A stretch of DNA of 64,000 bases from Clostridium sp. C2-6-12 (GCF_009928485.1 NZ_JAABNP010000006.1:1-64000), one strand, 5' to 3'. Counted from the first letter of the stretch, positions 36,001-44,346 are shown. Numbers and translations: made by a program. Notes: generated by a model from the sequence alone, not told the origin.

Positions 36001-38365
36001 TTATTTAACAAAACAAATGGAAAAAGGAATAAAGCTTCTAGAAGAAGAGGTCATTGATTCTAACTACACTTATGCTTTATATAACTTATTAATTTGCAAC
36101 TATAATATGGCATATAATTATTTGAAAAAAATATATACTTTAGCATTCAATAATAAAAATTCTTTTCATAAAATTCTAATTTGCAATTATCATGAATTAA
36201 TGATCTATAAATGCAAAAATGAAAATGATATAAGAAGGGCGTGGGAAAAATTACAAGTAAAAATTGAAGGGATTGAAAATAAAGAAATTAAACTTGAAAT
36301 AAAAATAAATGCCATAAGAATAATTCTATCACTTGGATATAAAGAGTTTGCTAGGGAATTGTTTTTAAAGCTAAAGGGGTATCCTAAAGATTATAATGTA
36401 GAAGGTATGTATTTGTATTTAGAGTTTAATTTTAAAAATAGAAATCACTATAATTTTTTGATAAATAAAGCATTAAGATTATGTGCATATATAAATAATC
36501 AGGAACTTAAGGCAGATATATATTGCATGATTGGGAAAAAATATAATGAACTAAAGTGTCATGTTTTAGCTATGAATTATTACTATGAATCCATAGCATT
36601 GCATGTAGAGGTAATTAAATCATTGCCTAGAAGTGATAGGTTAATATATATAAATAATAGTAGATTTCTAGAATCTAGAGATAAATTTATAGAGTGTTTA
36701 AATAAAAAATTAAACATTAACTTAACATTTAAAAGCATTAAAGATGTTAAAATGAATAAAGAAGTAGAAGAATTATTAGTTGAATTAAGTTTGAAAAATA
36801 TACTAAGTAATCAATCAGTACTTAACTTGGCGCAAAGTCTATATGAGAATTGTTATTATAATGATTTGAAGGATATATATACCGTATTTGATAGATTTTC
36901 TAGTGATAATATTAGTAATTTAGAAAATATTATGAAGTTTATGGCAAGGCTCACTTTGGCAGATAAAGCTATGATAGTTATGGAAAATAACGAGGGTGAA
37001 AATGAGGTTATATGTACTTATAGGATTAGTGATAAAAATGAAATAAACAGATATTTTTCACTTAAAGTTGATTCAGAAGAAGATATATTTATTATAAGTA
37101 ATAGTGATGAAAAAATTAATCAATTAGATAATAATAAGATACTTAAAGATGGAATAAAGGCTTGCATGTACATGAAAATCATAAATAGAGAAAAACAGAT
37201 TAATAGTAGTGTTGGAATAAATGCAAGATTGATTTTAATTACTAATAATGCTTTGAATTATATTAATTCTGAATCTAAGAAAACTATGAAAAAGTTTAAG
37301 CCATTTTTAACATTTTTATTAGAAAAATATAATCTTACAATAAGTTCAACTTTAGATAAATTAACTGGCGTTTATAATAGAAGGCATTTTGAAGAAGCAT
37401 TACTTTTTTTATTAGATAGTGCAAGGTTGGATAAAACTGAATTTGCTGTAATAATGTTTGATATTGATGACTTTAAAGGTGTAAATGATAAATATGGACA
37501 TCAAACAGGGGATGAAGTTTTAGTTAAACTAACTACGGAAGTTAATAAGTGTATAGGAAAGAGCGATATTATTGGAAGGTATGGTGGTGAAGAATTTATA
37601 TTATTACTTCCTAATGCAAATAAAGAAAAAGCTATAAATATGGCTGAAAAAATAAGAAGTAATGTTGAAGCAGCAAAAATTTTAGGAGATAAAAGAAAGA
37701 TTACTATTAGTATTGGAATAGCTATGAGTGCTTACGAAGCCCTAAGCAGCCAGGAAATAATAGAAAGAGCAGACCAAGCTTTATATAAAGCAAAAAATGA
37801 AGGGAAAAACAGATTTGTTCTTTGGGAAAAAGATTACGGCATAAGTATTAATGCTAATAATGAACTTACAGGAGTGTTATCTGGAAATGCAACAAAAGAT
37901 TATAATATTGCAATTATACTTAAGGAAGTTGCCAATATAGTAAAATGCAAAGGCGAAAAAGAAGATAAAATATATCAGCTTATACTAAAAATTATGCAGG
38001 TTATTGAGGCTGAAACGGCTACAGCATTTATAGTAAAAGAGAACAAAATAGTGAATATGTATAGCAAATCAAGAACGAAGGATGGATGGTATGTAGTTGA
38101 AAAGTTTAATTTTAAGCTTATTTATGAGACTATTGAGGAAGAGAAAGGAAGGTATTTAATTGATTGGGAAAGTATGGACAATTATAATCATTATGGCATT
38201 CCAGATTGGAAATCTGTTTGTATCACTCCAGTAATATGTAATGGCAAAATTCTAGCTGTTATATACCTTTCGGTTTCAGTAAATAAGCGAGAATTTATTT
38301 TAAATGATTATAACCTGTTAAATTGTTTTGCAGAAATTGGGGTTTCAATTTTTGAAGGACTTTAA
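33068..38365 (+). CDS. Giant multidomain signalling protein: kinase-like / AAA ATPase / TPR / GAF / GGDEF / GAF
   Basis: The protein is 1765 residues from a TTG with a weak GGATG site. Residues 1-270 resemble a Ser/Thr kinase-like domain but lack an obvious HRD and DFG, so it is probably a pseudokinase. Residues about 275-560 are an AAA/STAND-type ATPase with Walker A GEYGSGKT at 302-309 and Walker B VILIDDLDL near 410. TPR-like helices follow (about 690-1240), then a GAF-like domain (about 1280-1420). The GGDEF domain (about 1427-1590) has an intact active site RYGGEEF at 1504-1510. The I-site arginine is replaced by glycine (GKSD). A second GAF-like domain ends the protein. It should synthesise c-di-GMP without product inhibition, under control of the ATPase/TPR part. 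Its ligand is unknown. Confidence 0.82.
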   Translation: MRNVNNKYLIEYEMTVEENFSNYVVKDSEKDEKYVLCILKNDFTYEKTREYLLSKFKTIKSLNFDNLINIIKIEIIHSINGIKLEKPQYGYLMEHIESKIDTKNYLELCTPYKKLDIFMELCAAINTLNMQGYIFDDISIKDIKLIHNSHNHMKVKLKSLLQNELGKFNLLNSAIHSLPYQYNIESGEEGILKKDNIEIVVNLFNQIFTDEDLEHELRELNYVKKLYNRVKTINNSFRIQAFIKDINDKMHKDYKYFAVEALNKLQIDLDIIGMKEEIKIVEKNFQRILENKENYKIIGFNGEYGSGKTRLLEELRYRLENKYFKDILYVSDFTNKSISKEDRYEDLVNFIFQRIDKNLKEKYEIYIKKFISILVKENPSKSDNKQKLQLMNRMGKFINEFTTSKPFVILIDDLDLENEVFKSFIKYIAFLGHNLENVMMIFSMNQEKCSKDFLEFIKELKELEQYEEYKINYFNQYNTTQMIKSMLKTNEEMNRLSLRVYSETLGNPQYISGVIRELYENKTLYFNEEKGLWESDIDEKNILIPKNLEKRLEMNITSLNEEEISILKRLSIFETPLSEKIILKYIIVDLEDRKIYGNLKSKGFLEDKISDQGILVGFTNNLLRNILYLKLEDKNRIEMHFKASIFLEEVLFETDYYVEEFLIHLEKSQNLKKAYLYTSRYAKVQDVIGNLSKAIKYYKKALNYSEVQNRCEIAINIAKLYEKNSRHDKSFEYYEVANQLAIQNDELEIEIYTLLEMIIIKINDITDINTGIDYSLNCVRRLLDRVNYPKGEVYYYYALALKFRLEYNHKLTLLNAEKALNICHENKIKEDIYAWINIIMVKVYIKRGNYIEAKRLCLNAEEAFINNNNINGELLTKLNYATISKEENNSNETILEQYFEIVKLSNKNKVYKKEILSLIYIAKIYRQEKKYKEAEEFLLKALEREREENIESYSFNICNELCLIYMKLGKINLAIKYYYLTKQMEKGIKLLEEEVIDSNYTYALYNLLICNYNMAYNYLKKIYTLAFNNKNSFHKILICNYHELMIYKCKNENDIRRAWEKLQVKIEGIENKEIKLEIKINAIRIILSLGYKEFARELFLKLKGYPKDYNVEGMYLYLEFNFKNRNHYNFLINKALRLCAYINNQELKADIYCMIGKKYNELKCHVLAMNYYYESIALHVEVIKSLPRSDRLIYINNSRFLESRDKFIECLNKKLNINLTFKSIKDVKMNKEVEELLVELSLKNILSNQSVLNLAQSLYENCYYNDLKDIYTVFDRFSSDNISNLENIMKFMARLTLADKAMIVMENNEGENEVICTYRISDKNEINRYFSLKVDSEEDIFIISNSDEKINQLDNNKILKDGIKACMYMKIINREKQINSSVGINARLILITNNALNYINSESKKTMKKFKPFLTFLLEKYNLTISSTLDKLTGVYNRRHFEEALLFLLDSARLDKTEFAVIMFDIDDFKGVNDKYGHQTGDEVLVKLTTEVNKCIGKSDIIGRYGGEEFILLLPNANKEKAINMAEKIRSNVEAAKILGDKRKITISIGIAMSAYEALSSQEIIERADQALYKAKNEGKNRFVLWEKDYGISINANNELTGVLSGNATKDYNIAIILKEVANIVKCKGEKEDKIYQLILKIMQVIEAETATAFIVKENKIVNMYSKSRTKDGWYVVEKFNFKLIYETIEEEKGRYLIDWESMDNYNHYGIPDWKSVCITPVICNGKILAVIYLSVSVNKREFILNDYNLLNCFAEIGVSIFEGL

Positions 38366-38431
38366 ATTATAATCACGTTAAAGGTTTGTATTCATAATAT
38401 ATTAATGAAAAACAATATTAAGGATAGTTTT

Positions 38432-38797
38432 ATGAAGGACACACTTTTGAAATTTCGCGATTCATATGGAGGTAATGGAAAGATTGTTGTTACCTCAATA
38501 TTGGAATGTGAAAAAAATGAATTATTGGAAGGAATGAAAATTAATTTATATAAAATAAGTGGGTTATCGCCAATTCTTGTAGAATCTAAAATAACAGATA
38601 TAGAAGGAAAAGTTATTTTTGAAGGAATTGAAAATGGCTGTTACAGAATAATAGCCATTGTAGATAAGCGTTATTTTGAAAAACCTAAATATATTAAGTG
38701 GAATGAGTTTACAATAGATGATACAAACAAAGAGCAAAAGGTAGTTATTATTAATAAAAATAAACTACCTACAATGGAAAATAAACATAGCAATTAA
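38432..38797 (+). CDS. Small Cna-B/SpaA-fold-like cytoplasmic protein
   Basis: The protein is 121 residues from the ATG at 38432, which has AAGGA at 38420-38424; the ATG at 38405 has none. GKIVVTSILECEKNELLEGMK, then VESKITDIEGKVIFEGIENG and CYRIIAIV are the strand pattern of Cna-B/prealbumin-like domains. Those domains normally occur in secreted adhesins. No signal peptide, LPXTG or membrane segment is present. It follows the giant GGDEF gene by 66 bp. The fold call is by pattern only and the function is unknown. Confidence 0.5.
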   Translation: MKDTLLKFRDSYGGNGKIVVTSILECEKNELLEGMKINLYKISGLSPILVESKITDIEGKVIFEGIENGCYRIIAIVDKRYFEKPKYIKWNEFTIDDTNKEQKVVIINKNKLPTMENKHSN

Positions 38798-38798
38798 A

Positions 38799-38836
38799 TT
38801 TAAAGCACAGTGTTTCAATCATTGTGCTTTAATTTC
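38799..38836 (+). terminator. Terminator after the Cna-B-like gene
   Basis: TTAAAGCACAGT (38800-38811) pairs with ATTGTGCTTTAA (38821-38832), with one G-T pair and a T-rich tail. Confidence 0.75.
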
Positions 38837-38908
38837 AATTGAGCTATAATCATAATTAATATAAAATTATAAATATATTTTATCAATAAGGGATGGAAGC
38901 TGTTAAAT

Positions 38909-39388
38909 ATGAAGATTAGAATTAAATATTTTGAAGGTGCAACTAAGTTAAAAAAAATAATTAAAGGAAATTGGATTGATGTATATGCTAATACAGATCT
39001 ATTTATAAAAGAGGGAGAAAGAGGCATGGTTCCTTTAGGATTTGCATTGGAATTACCTAAAGGTTGGGAAGCACATATAGCACCTAGAAGTTCTACATTT
39101 AAAACATGGGGAATTATTCAGACAAATTCAGTAGGAGTTGTTGATGATACATACATAGGAGATAATGATCAATGGCATATGCCTATATATTGTCTTCAAG
39201 GAAAACATAATAAATTGGAAGATGAAAGTAAATCTGGTGGAATAGAATGTCATGGAACATGGATAAAAAAGGGAGATAAAATAGGGCAGTTTAGAATAAT
39301 GGAAGTTATGCCAGAAATAGAATTTGAGGAAGTAGAGTCTTTTGGAAATGTAGATCGAGGTGGATTTGGTACTACAGGAATTAAATAA
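38909..39388 (+). CDS. dut: dUTPase
   Basis: The 159-residue trimeric dUTP diphosphatase has motif 2 APRSSTFKTWGI (R60-S62), motif 3 GVVDDTYIGDNDQW (76-89), motif 4 KGDKIGQFRIM and the C-terminal P-loop-like motif 5 RGGFGTTG. It hydrolyses dUTP to dUMP to keep uracil out of DNA. An insert around GKHNKLEDESKSGGIECHGT is longer than in the shortest family members. Single gene with its own terminator. Confidence 0.92.
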   Translation: MKIRIKYFEGATKLKKIIKGNWIDVYANTDLFIKEGERGMVPLGFALELPKGWEAHIAPRSSTFKTWGIIQTNSVGVVDDTYIGDNDQWHMPIYCLQGKHNKLEDESKSGGIECHGTWIKKGDKIGQFRIMEVMPEIEFEEVESFGNVDRGGFGTTGIK

Positions 39389-39449
39389 ATTTCTAGTGTA
39401 CAGATGTGAATTTTTGCAAAATGTATAAAATAATTATAAAAATAATTAG

Positions 39450-39490
39450 AGCTTCAGAAATTTATAGCAAATTATTTCTGAAGCTTTTTA
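39450..39490 (+). terminator. Terminator after dut
   Basis: AGCTTCAGAAAT (39450-39461) pairs with ATTTCTGAAGCT (39474-39485), followed by Ts. Confidence 0.85.
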
Positions 39491-39563
39491 ACTTAAAGAG
39501 ATTATGTTTATTAAAAATGCATAATTTAGTTATAAATTGTTTTGAAAAATTAACAATATACAA

Positions 39564-40124
39564 CTAAACTAATTTCAAAGAGACATTAAATCTGCATGGA
39601 TTGTAAAAGCCATCCATTATATTCCAATCTTTAAAGTCTTCCTTTTTATAAAGTAAATGCTCCTTTCTGTGAGAGGTAACAGGTAAATCGCCAATAAAAA
39701 TTGCTTTTTTTGCAACTCTTTTTAATTCAGCAATTGCTTGGTTTGCATATTCTTCATTTGGAAAATAATGAAATGCACCAAAACAAATTACTTTATCAAA
39801 AGTTTTATCTTTAAAAATTAAGTTATTTGCTTCGCCATGTAAAACTGAATTATTAAGTATTTGTATGTGTCGCTTTACAAGAGAAGTTGAATAGTCAACT
39901 CCAACATAGCTTCCACATTTTATATATTGAGCTAAGCCACCAGCACCACATGCCACTTCTAAAACACTATCAGTTTCTTTAATATCTAGTTCTTCAACAA
40001 TTTGTCTAGCTATTTCTTTTACATTAGCTGTAGTGTCTTCATAACCATCTAATTCTTCTAAGCAGTCAGTATTTCCATTACCTTTTCTTTCCCAAACTTC
40101 TTTCCAATAAGACATATCTTCCAT
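39564..40124 (-). CDS. SAM-dependent class I methyltransferase
   Basis: The 186-residue protein has SAM-binding motif I SVLEVACGAGGLAQYI, then YVGVDYSTSLV and DKVICFGAFHYFPN, typical of methyltransferase type 11 enzymes. AGGAGGAG lies ahead of the ATG. The substrate is unknown. It is transcribed away from the agr locus. Confidence 0.85.
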   Translation of the reverse strand: MEDMSYWKEVWERKGNGNTDCLEELDGYEDTTANVKEIARQIVEELDIKETDSVLEVACGAGGLAQYIKCGSYVGVDYSTSLVKRHIQILNNSVLHGEANNLIFKDKTFDKVICFGAFHYFPNEEYANQAIAELKRVAKKAIFIGDLPVTSHRKEHLLYKKEDFKDWNIMDGFYNPCRFNVSLKLV

Positions 40125-40207
40125 AATTCTTTCTCCTCCTGATTTTAATACATTTAAAGTAGCATTTTATTTAAATAAAATAATGTTTTATAAAATTTAA
40201 CGGTTAG

Positions 40208-40270
40208 GTTCAATTAATGAACATGCTTATGATAACATGGTTCAATGTTCAGAACAATAAGTTCATTGAA
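40208..40270. promoter_or_regulatory. Cluster of GTTCA/TGAAC inverted repeats upstream of the agr-type kinase
   Basis: GTTCAATTAATGAAC (40208-40222) is an inverted repeat with 5-bp arms. TTCAATG (40241-40247) and CATTGAA (40264-40270) form a second with 7-bp arms. GTTC or GAAC units recur between them. The cluster lies in the 384-bp gap between the divergent methyltransferase and kinase genes. It is a candidate binding region. The rest of the gap is plain AT-rich DNA. Confidence 0.45.
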
Positions 40271-40508
40271 TAAAATTTTCTTGATTATAGAAAAAAAATA
40301 AATTTTTGTTAGAAAAATATTTAATAAATTTAAGTGCTATGTTTTTGTATTCTTCAATTTTCGATTAATTTCATAAAAAAATACGTTGAAAAATGTTGAA
40401 AAGTAAGAAGAAAGAAGGTATAATTTGGGTACACATAGAAAATCATGTAATATAAATAAAGTTTAAAAAAGAATTTTTTAAATTAATTGAAAGGGGCGCT
40501 AAATTAAA

Positions 40509-41768
40509 TTGATAATTATTGATATTATAGCTACCATATTTCAATCAGTCTTATGTGCATATTTGACGAATTACTGCATAAGCAGAGAAAAAAATATAGC
40601 TAAGATTTCATTACTAACAATATCCCTGGTACTTGTTGGGACATTGTTTACAAATTCTTTTGGGAATAACAAAGCCTTGTCTATATTTATGACGCACATA
40701 TTAGCAATGGGAGTAGTCGCGGCATTTTATAGAAAAAGTATTATTAACGCCTTAACATCATATACAATAATTTATTCCATGTTATGTATATATACAATTG
40801 TATTTGGAAATATAATTTTTGAGTATGTCAGTAAAAAATTACCGGTACAATACATTAATCAAGAAATCATTTCTATAATTTATTTTCCAGAATTACTATT
40901 AATAAGCATGTGTTTTATACATAAAGAAAAGATAAAACAGATTTATAAACTAATAATAAATGAGGGCTTTTTTATAAGTGCTTTAATAATAAGTTTTGTA
41001 TTAGATTTTATAATAACTTTTTATGTAATAACCTTAGGCAAGGAAACCCAGTTACTAAAAAACATAGTATATTTAATATTTTTTATATTCTTTTTAGTAA
41101 TTTTAATATATTTTTGGAAGGTTAAACAAAAATCTGAGCAGATATATAAATTAAATGAAGCTTTAGAAATAAAAAATAATGAGCTTAGAAAAATCAAGCA
41201 TGATTACGGAGCACAAATTTCATATTTATATGGGCTTTGTCTCATGGTGAGGTTTGATGATTTAAAAGGAGCTTTAAAGAAAATTATTGATAATAACGAG
41301 GCGATACCAACTGCGGCAGAAGTATGTAGGAATGAAAAATCATTATTATCACTTGCATTGAAACCAGCTATTGACAGAGGTATTCATGTTATTATTGAAG
41401 AAAAATGTGATTTAAGAGCAATAGATATGTCTGAAATGGAATTTTATAGAGTTGTATCAAATATAGTAAATAATGCTATAAGTGCCATGAATGGTCAGGG
41501 AATAATAATAGCTAAAAGTTATGAATATCTAGGTAGCATAGTTGTGAAAATTGAAAATAATGGTCCTAAAATCGAAGAAAATCTTTTAAAAGAAATCTTT
41601 ACAGTTGGGTTTACAACTAAAGATAATAGCGATAAAAATCATGGATATGGATTGAGTATAGTAAAAGAACTTGTAGAAAATTATAATGGAAGGGTATATG
41701 TTAAAAGTACAGATACAGCAACGGAATTTAAGATAGTATTGCCCATAAAAAATGAAAATGTAGTTTAA
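40509..41768 (+). CDS. AgrC-like GHKL sensor histidine kinase (copy 1)
   Basis: The 419-residue protein has six N-terminal membrane segments (to about 205), a short helix, then a GHKL kinase. The phospho-acceptor box is RKIKHDYGAQISYL with H231. The N box is IVNNAISAMNG, followed by TTKDNSDKNHGYGLSIVKEL as the G box. This matches AgrC, which detects the cyclic peptide processed by AgrB. The TTG start has AAAGGGG about 12 bp ahead. It has its own terminator before agrB. A close paralog lies after agrD. The cognate response regulator is not in the window. Confidence 0.88.
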   Translation: MIIIDIIATIFQSVLCAYLTNYCISREKNIAKISLLTISLVLVGTLFTNSFGNNKALSIFMTHILAMGVVAAFYRKSIINALTSYTIIYSMLCIYTIVFGNIIFEYVSKKLPVQYINQEIISIIYFPELLLISMCFIHKEKIKQIYKLIINEGFFISALIISFVLDFIITFYVITLGKETQLLKNIVYLIFFIFFLVILIYFWKVKQKSEQIYKLNEALEIKNNELRKIKHDYGAQISYLYGLCLMVRFDDLKGALKKIIDNNEAIPTAAEVCRNEKSLLSLALKPAIDRGIHVIIEEKCDLRAIDMSEMEFYRVVSNIVNNAISAMNGQGIIIAKSYEYLGSIVVKIENNGPKIEENLLKEIFTVGFTTKDNSDKNHGYGLSIVKELVENYNGRVYVKSTDTATEFKIVLPIKNENVV

Positions 41769-41780
41769 GTTTATTAATAG

Positions 41781-41826
41781 GGAGGTCTTATTTCAGTTTT
41801 AGAGTGAAATAAGACCTCTTTGTTTT
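41781..41826 (+). terminator. Terminator after kinase copy 1
   Basis: GAGGTCTTATTTCA (41782-41795) pairs with TGAAATAAGACCTC (41805-41818), followed by TTTGTTTT. It uncouples the first kinase from agrBD. Confidence 0.88.
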
Positions 41827-41922
41827 AAGTCTATGTCCGATGAATTAAATTATCATTTTTCTTAAATTGCATAAAAAAATAACTATATCTTATGTAAATA
41901 TGGGGGCTGAATGATAAAAATG

Positions 41923-41951
41923 TTGAAAATTAACAAAATAAGGTTTATAAT
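41923..41951 (+). promoter_or_regulatory. Promoter of the agrB-agrD-kinase operon
   Basis: TTGAAA (41923-41928) and TATAAT (41946-41951) are separated by 17 bp, 35 bp before the agrB start. Confidence 0.75.
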
Positions 41952-41986
41952 TTTAATGTAATTAGAAAAACAAAAGAGTGATAAAA

Positions 41987-42550
41987 ATGGTAAAGACTAT
42001 TTCTAAAAAAATTATTAATAGCATAGCAAAATCAACAAGAGATAAATATAATGAGGATGAACTTGAGCAAATGGAGTATGCTTTGGTAACAATTTTATTT
42101 GAATCAATAAAGATTATTTCTACAATAGTTATTTTTTCACTATTTGGATACTTTAAAGAAATAATAATTATTCAAATAATATTGTGTTCGGTTAAGCCAT
42201 TTATAGGTGGCTATCATGAAGAAACTCAAATTAAATGTTTTTTAACAACATTGTTATCTGTAACTGGAATATTGATTTTAAGTATGCAATGTACACTTAG
42301 TTTTATAGCTAACTTCATATTAATTTTTTTGAGCATATTTTGCATATGGAATCAAGCTCCAGTAATAAATTCAAAAATGCCAATTACGCGCCCCGAAATT
42401 ATAAATAAAAACAGAAGAACAGGATTAAGAAATGTAACAATAATTGGTTTCGTATCAATAGTTACATATAATTACTCAAATTATTATTTGATAATAACTT
42501 GGACAATTTTATTATTAGCTTTGGAAATGTTCAATAAAAGAGAAAATTAA
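41987..42550 (+). CDS. agrB: AgrB cyclic-peptide maturation endopeptidase
   Basis: The protein is 187 residues from the ATG at 41987, with AGTGAT just ahead; GTG 41978 is a weaker alternative. With this start the catalytic pair falls at H77 and C84 (FIGGYHEETQIKC), the same numbers as in Staphylococcus AgrB. Several membrane helices and the INKNRRTGLRN loop fit the family. AgrB cleaves the C-terminal tail of AgrD and closes the peptide ring. The next gene is a 41-codon agrD. Confidence 0.93.
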   Translation: MVKTISKKIINSIAKSTRDKYNEDELEQMEYALVTILFESIKIISTIVIFSLFGYFKEIIIIQIILCSVKPFIGGYHEETQIKCFLTTLLSVTGILILSMQCTLSFIANFILIFLSIFCIWNQAPVINSKMPITRPEIINKNRRTGLRNVTIIGFVSIVTYNYSNYYLIITWTILLLALEMFNKREN

Positions 42551-42565
42551 AAGGAGATGTGTTTT

Positions 42566-42691
42566 ATGTTAAAAAGATTATTAGGTGAATTTTTAAAGAA
42601 AGTTGCAGATTCTATGATTACATTAGCTCCAGCATCAATAGGTGATTGGGGTATTGAAGAAATGCCTGAATCTATGAAAAACTTAAGATAA
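42566..42691 (+). CDS. agrD: AgrD autoinducing-peptide precursor with predicted serine lactone ring
   Basis: This is a 41-codon ORF with AAGGAG ahead of the ATG. It has the three AgrD parts. An amphipathic basic helix starts MLKRLLGEFLKKVADSM, a short core includes ASIGDW, and a charged recognition tail reads GIEEMPESMKNLR. In Staphylococcus and Clostridium AgrD the ring residue is five positions before the tail, and the tail proline is the sixth residue after the ring. Here P34 places the ring at S24-W28 (SIGDW), so serine replaces the usual cysteine and a lactone is predicted. The N-terminal exocyclic tail cannot be set from sequence. Confidence 0.85.
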   Translation: MLKRLLGEFLKKVADSMITLAPASIGDWGIEEMPESMKNLR

Positions 42692-42720
42692 GTTACTAAT
42701 AACTGAGGGGAGGGCGTAAT

Positions 42721-43986
42721 TTGGCATTAAATTTTTTAGATATGGCTGCCTCAATATTGCAAGCAATATTAATCGTTTATGCAATAAATTATTGTGCACA
42801 TAATCATGATAAAAGATCCCCAATAATGAACTTATTTATTGTAATAATATATTCATTAGAAGGGCAAATTTTTACAAGTGCTTTTGGCAATAGTTGGGGA
42901 ATGGCAGTTTTTTCGACTCATATAGTGGGAATATTTATAACGGCAATATTTTATAGAAAAAATATTTTGACGGCAATAGTATCATATACAATAATGTATT
43001 CTATTATGATGTTAATGAGCATTATATTTGGTAGTTTGATTTTTGAATATGTTAGAGGAATATTTCCTAAAGAATATATTTTTTATGAAACTATTTTTAT
43101 TGTATACGTTCCACAATGCATACTTTTATTATTATGTTTTATGTATATTAGCAAGATAAGAGAAGTACATCAATTAATAATAAATGAAGGATTTTCAGCC
43201 ATATCAATAATTGTAAGTTTTTTTCTCGATTTTATTTTAACTTTTTATTTAGTAACATTAGGGCAAAAAAGCCAGTTGCTTAAGAATATTATTTATATAG
43301 TATTTTTTATATTTTTAGTAATACTTTTAGTGTATTTTTGGAAAATTCATCAAAAATCACAACAAATATATAAGTTAAATGAAGCTTTGGAAGTTAAAAA
43401 TGGTGATCTTAGAAAAATTAAACATGACTATGGTGCTCAAATTTCGTATTTATATGGATTATGCCTTATGGAAAGGTTTGATGATTTAAAAAAAGCCTTA
43501 AAGGATATTATTAACAATAACGATTCAGTACCCACAGCTGTAGAGGTCACTGGAAATCAAGAGTCTTTACTGGCGGTAGCATTAAAGCCAGCTATAGAAC
43601 AAGGAATACACGTAATAATAGAAGAAAAATGTGATTTTAGTTTGATTAATATGAGTGAAATGGAATTTTTTAGAGTAGTATCTAATATTGTAAATAATGC
43701 AATTAAAGCCATGAATGGAGAAGGAATAATTATTGCAAAAAGTTATGAGTATTTAGGCAATGCTATAATTAAGATAGAAAATAATGGGCCTAAAATAGAG
43801 GACCGTCATATAAAAGATATTTTCAAAGAGGGATTCACAACAAAAGATAATGCTGAAAAGAATCACGGATTTGGATTAAGTATTGTTAAAGAATTGGTTG
43901 AAAGTCGTAAGGGTAAAGTGTTAGTTAAAAGTACTGATGCGGCTACTGAATTTAAAATTATTTTACCTATTGATAAAAATGCTTAG
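42721..43986 (+). CDS. AgrC-like GHKL sensor histidine kinase (copy 2)
   Basis: The 421-residue protein is clearly paralogous to the kinase at 40509. It shares the membrane domain pattern and the almost identical RKIKHDYGAQISYLYGLCLM box (H235), IVNNAIKAMNGEGIIIAKSY, and TTKDNAEKNHGFGLSIVKEL. The TTG start has GAGGGGAGG ahead. It lies 29 bp after agrD, so it is the more likely cognate receptor. Divergence between copies is greatest in the N-terminal sensor half. Confidence 0.88.
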   Translation: MALNFLDMAASILQAILIVYAINYCAHNHDKRSPIMNLFIVIIYSLEGQIFTSAFGNSWGMAVFSTHIVGIFITAIFYRKNILTAIVSYTIMYSIMMLMSIIFGSLIFEYVRGIFPKEYIFYETIFIVYVPQCILLLLCFMYISKIREVHQLIINEGFSAISIIVSFFLDFILTFYLVTLGQKSQLLKNIIYIVFFIFLVILLVYFWKIHQKSQQIYKLNEALEVKNGDLRKIKHDYGAQISYLYGLCLMERFDDLKKALKDIINNNDSVPTAVEVTGNQESLLAVALKPAIEQGIHVIIEEKCDFSLINMSEMEFFRVVSNIVNNAIKAMNGEGIIIAKSYEYLGNAIIKIENNGPKIEDRHIKDIFKEGFTTKDNAEKNHGFGLSIVKELVESRKGKVLVKSTDAATEFKIILPIDKNA

Positions 43987-44346
43987 GTAGAGGGAAATTA
44001 ATATAAGTATATTAATTAAAGAAATATTAATTAAAAATGGTCTTATGGAATATAAAATTGTTTGAAATTTAATAAAAAATAAAATTAAAAGCAGTAAAGA
44101 TATTTATATTTAAAATAAATTGATTTACTGCTTTTTTATATAGTTGAAATAGTTGGGGCATTGAAAAATATTTAAATTGGTATTTTTAGAAGATATGTTT
44201 TATTTTAGTGCGTGTAATATTAAAATATATTAAAGCTGGAAGATAAAAACATAAAAAATAAGAAAAATTATTTTAAAAATTCTGAATAATAGTGTAAACT
44301 ATATAGTAGAGGAAAAAAACTTAAGAGAGCAAAAGGGGTGCAATAC
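43987..44346. other. Intergenic region between the agr locus and nfnAB
   Basis: Apart from the terminator at 44087-44138 this stretch holds only AT-rich sequence. TATAGT at 44302-44307 may be the nfnA -10 element. Confidence 0.4.
44087..44138 (+). terminator. Terminator after kinase copy 2
   Basis: AAAAGCAGTAAA (44087-44098) pairs with TTTACTGCTTTT (44124-44135), followed by Ts, with a long AT-rich loop. Confidence 0.7.
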
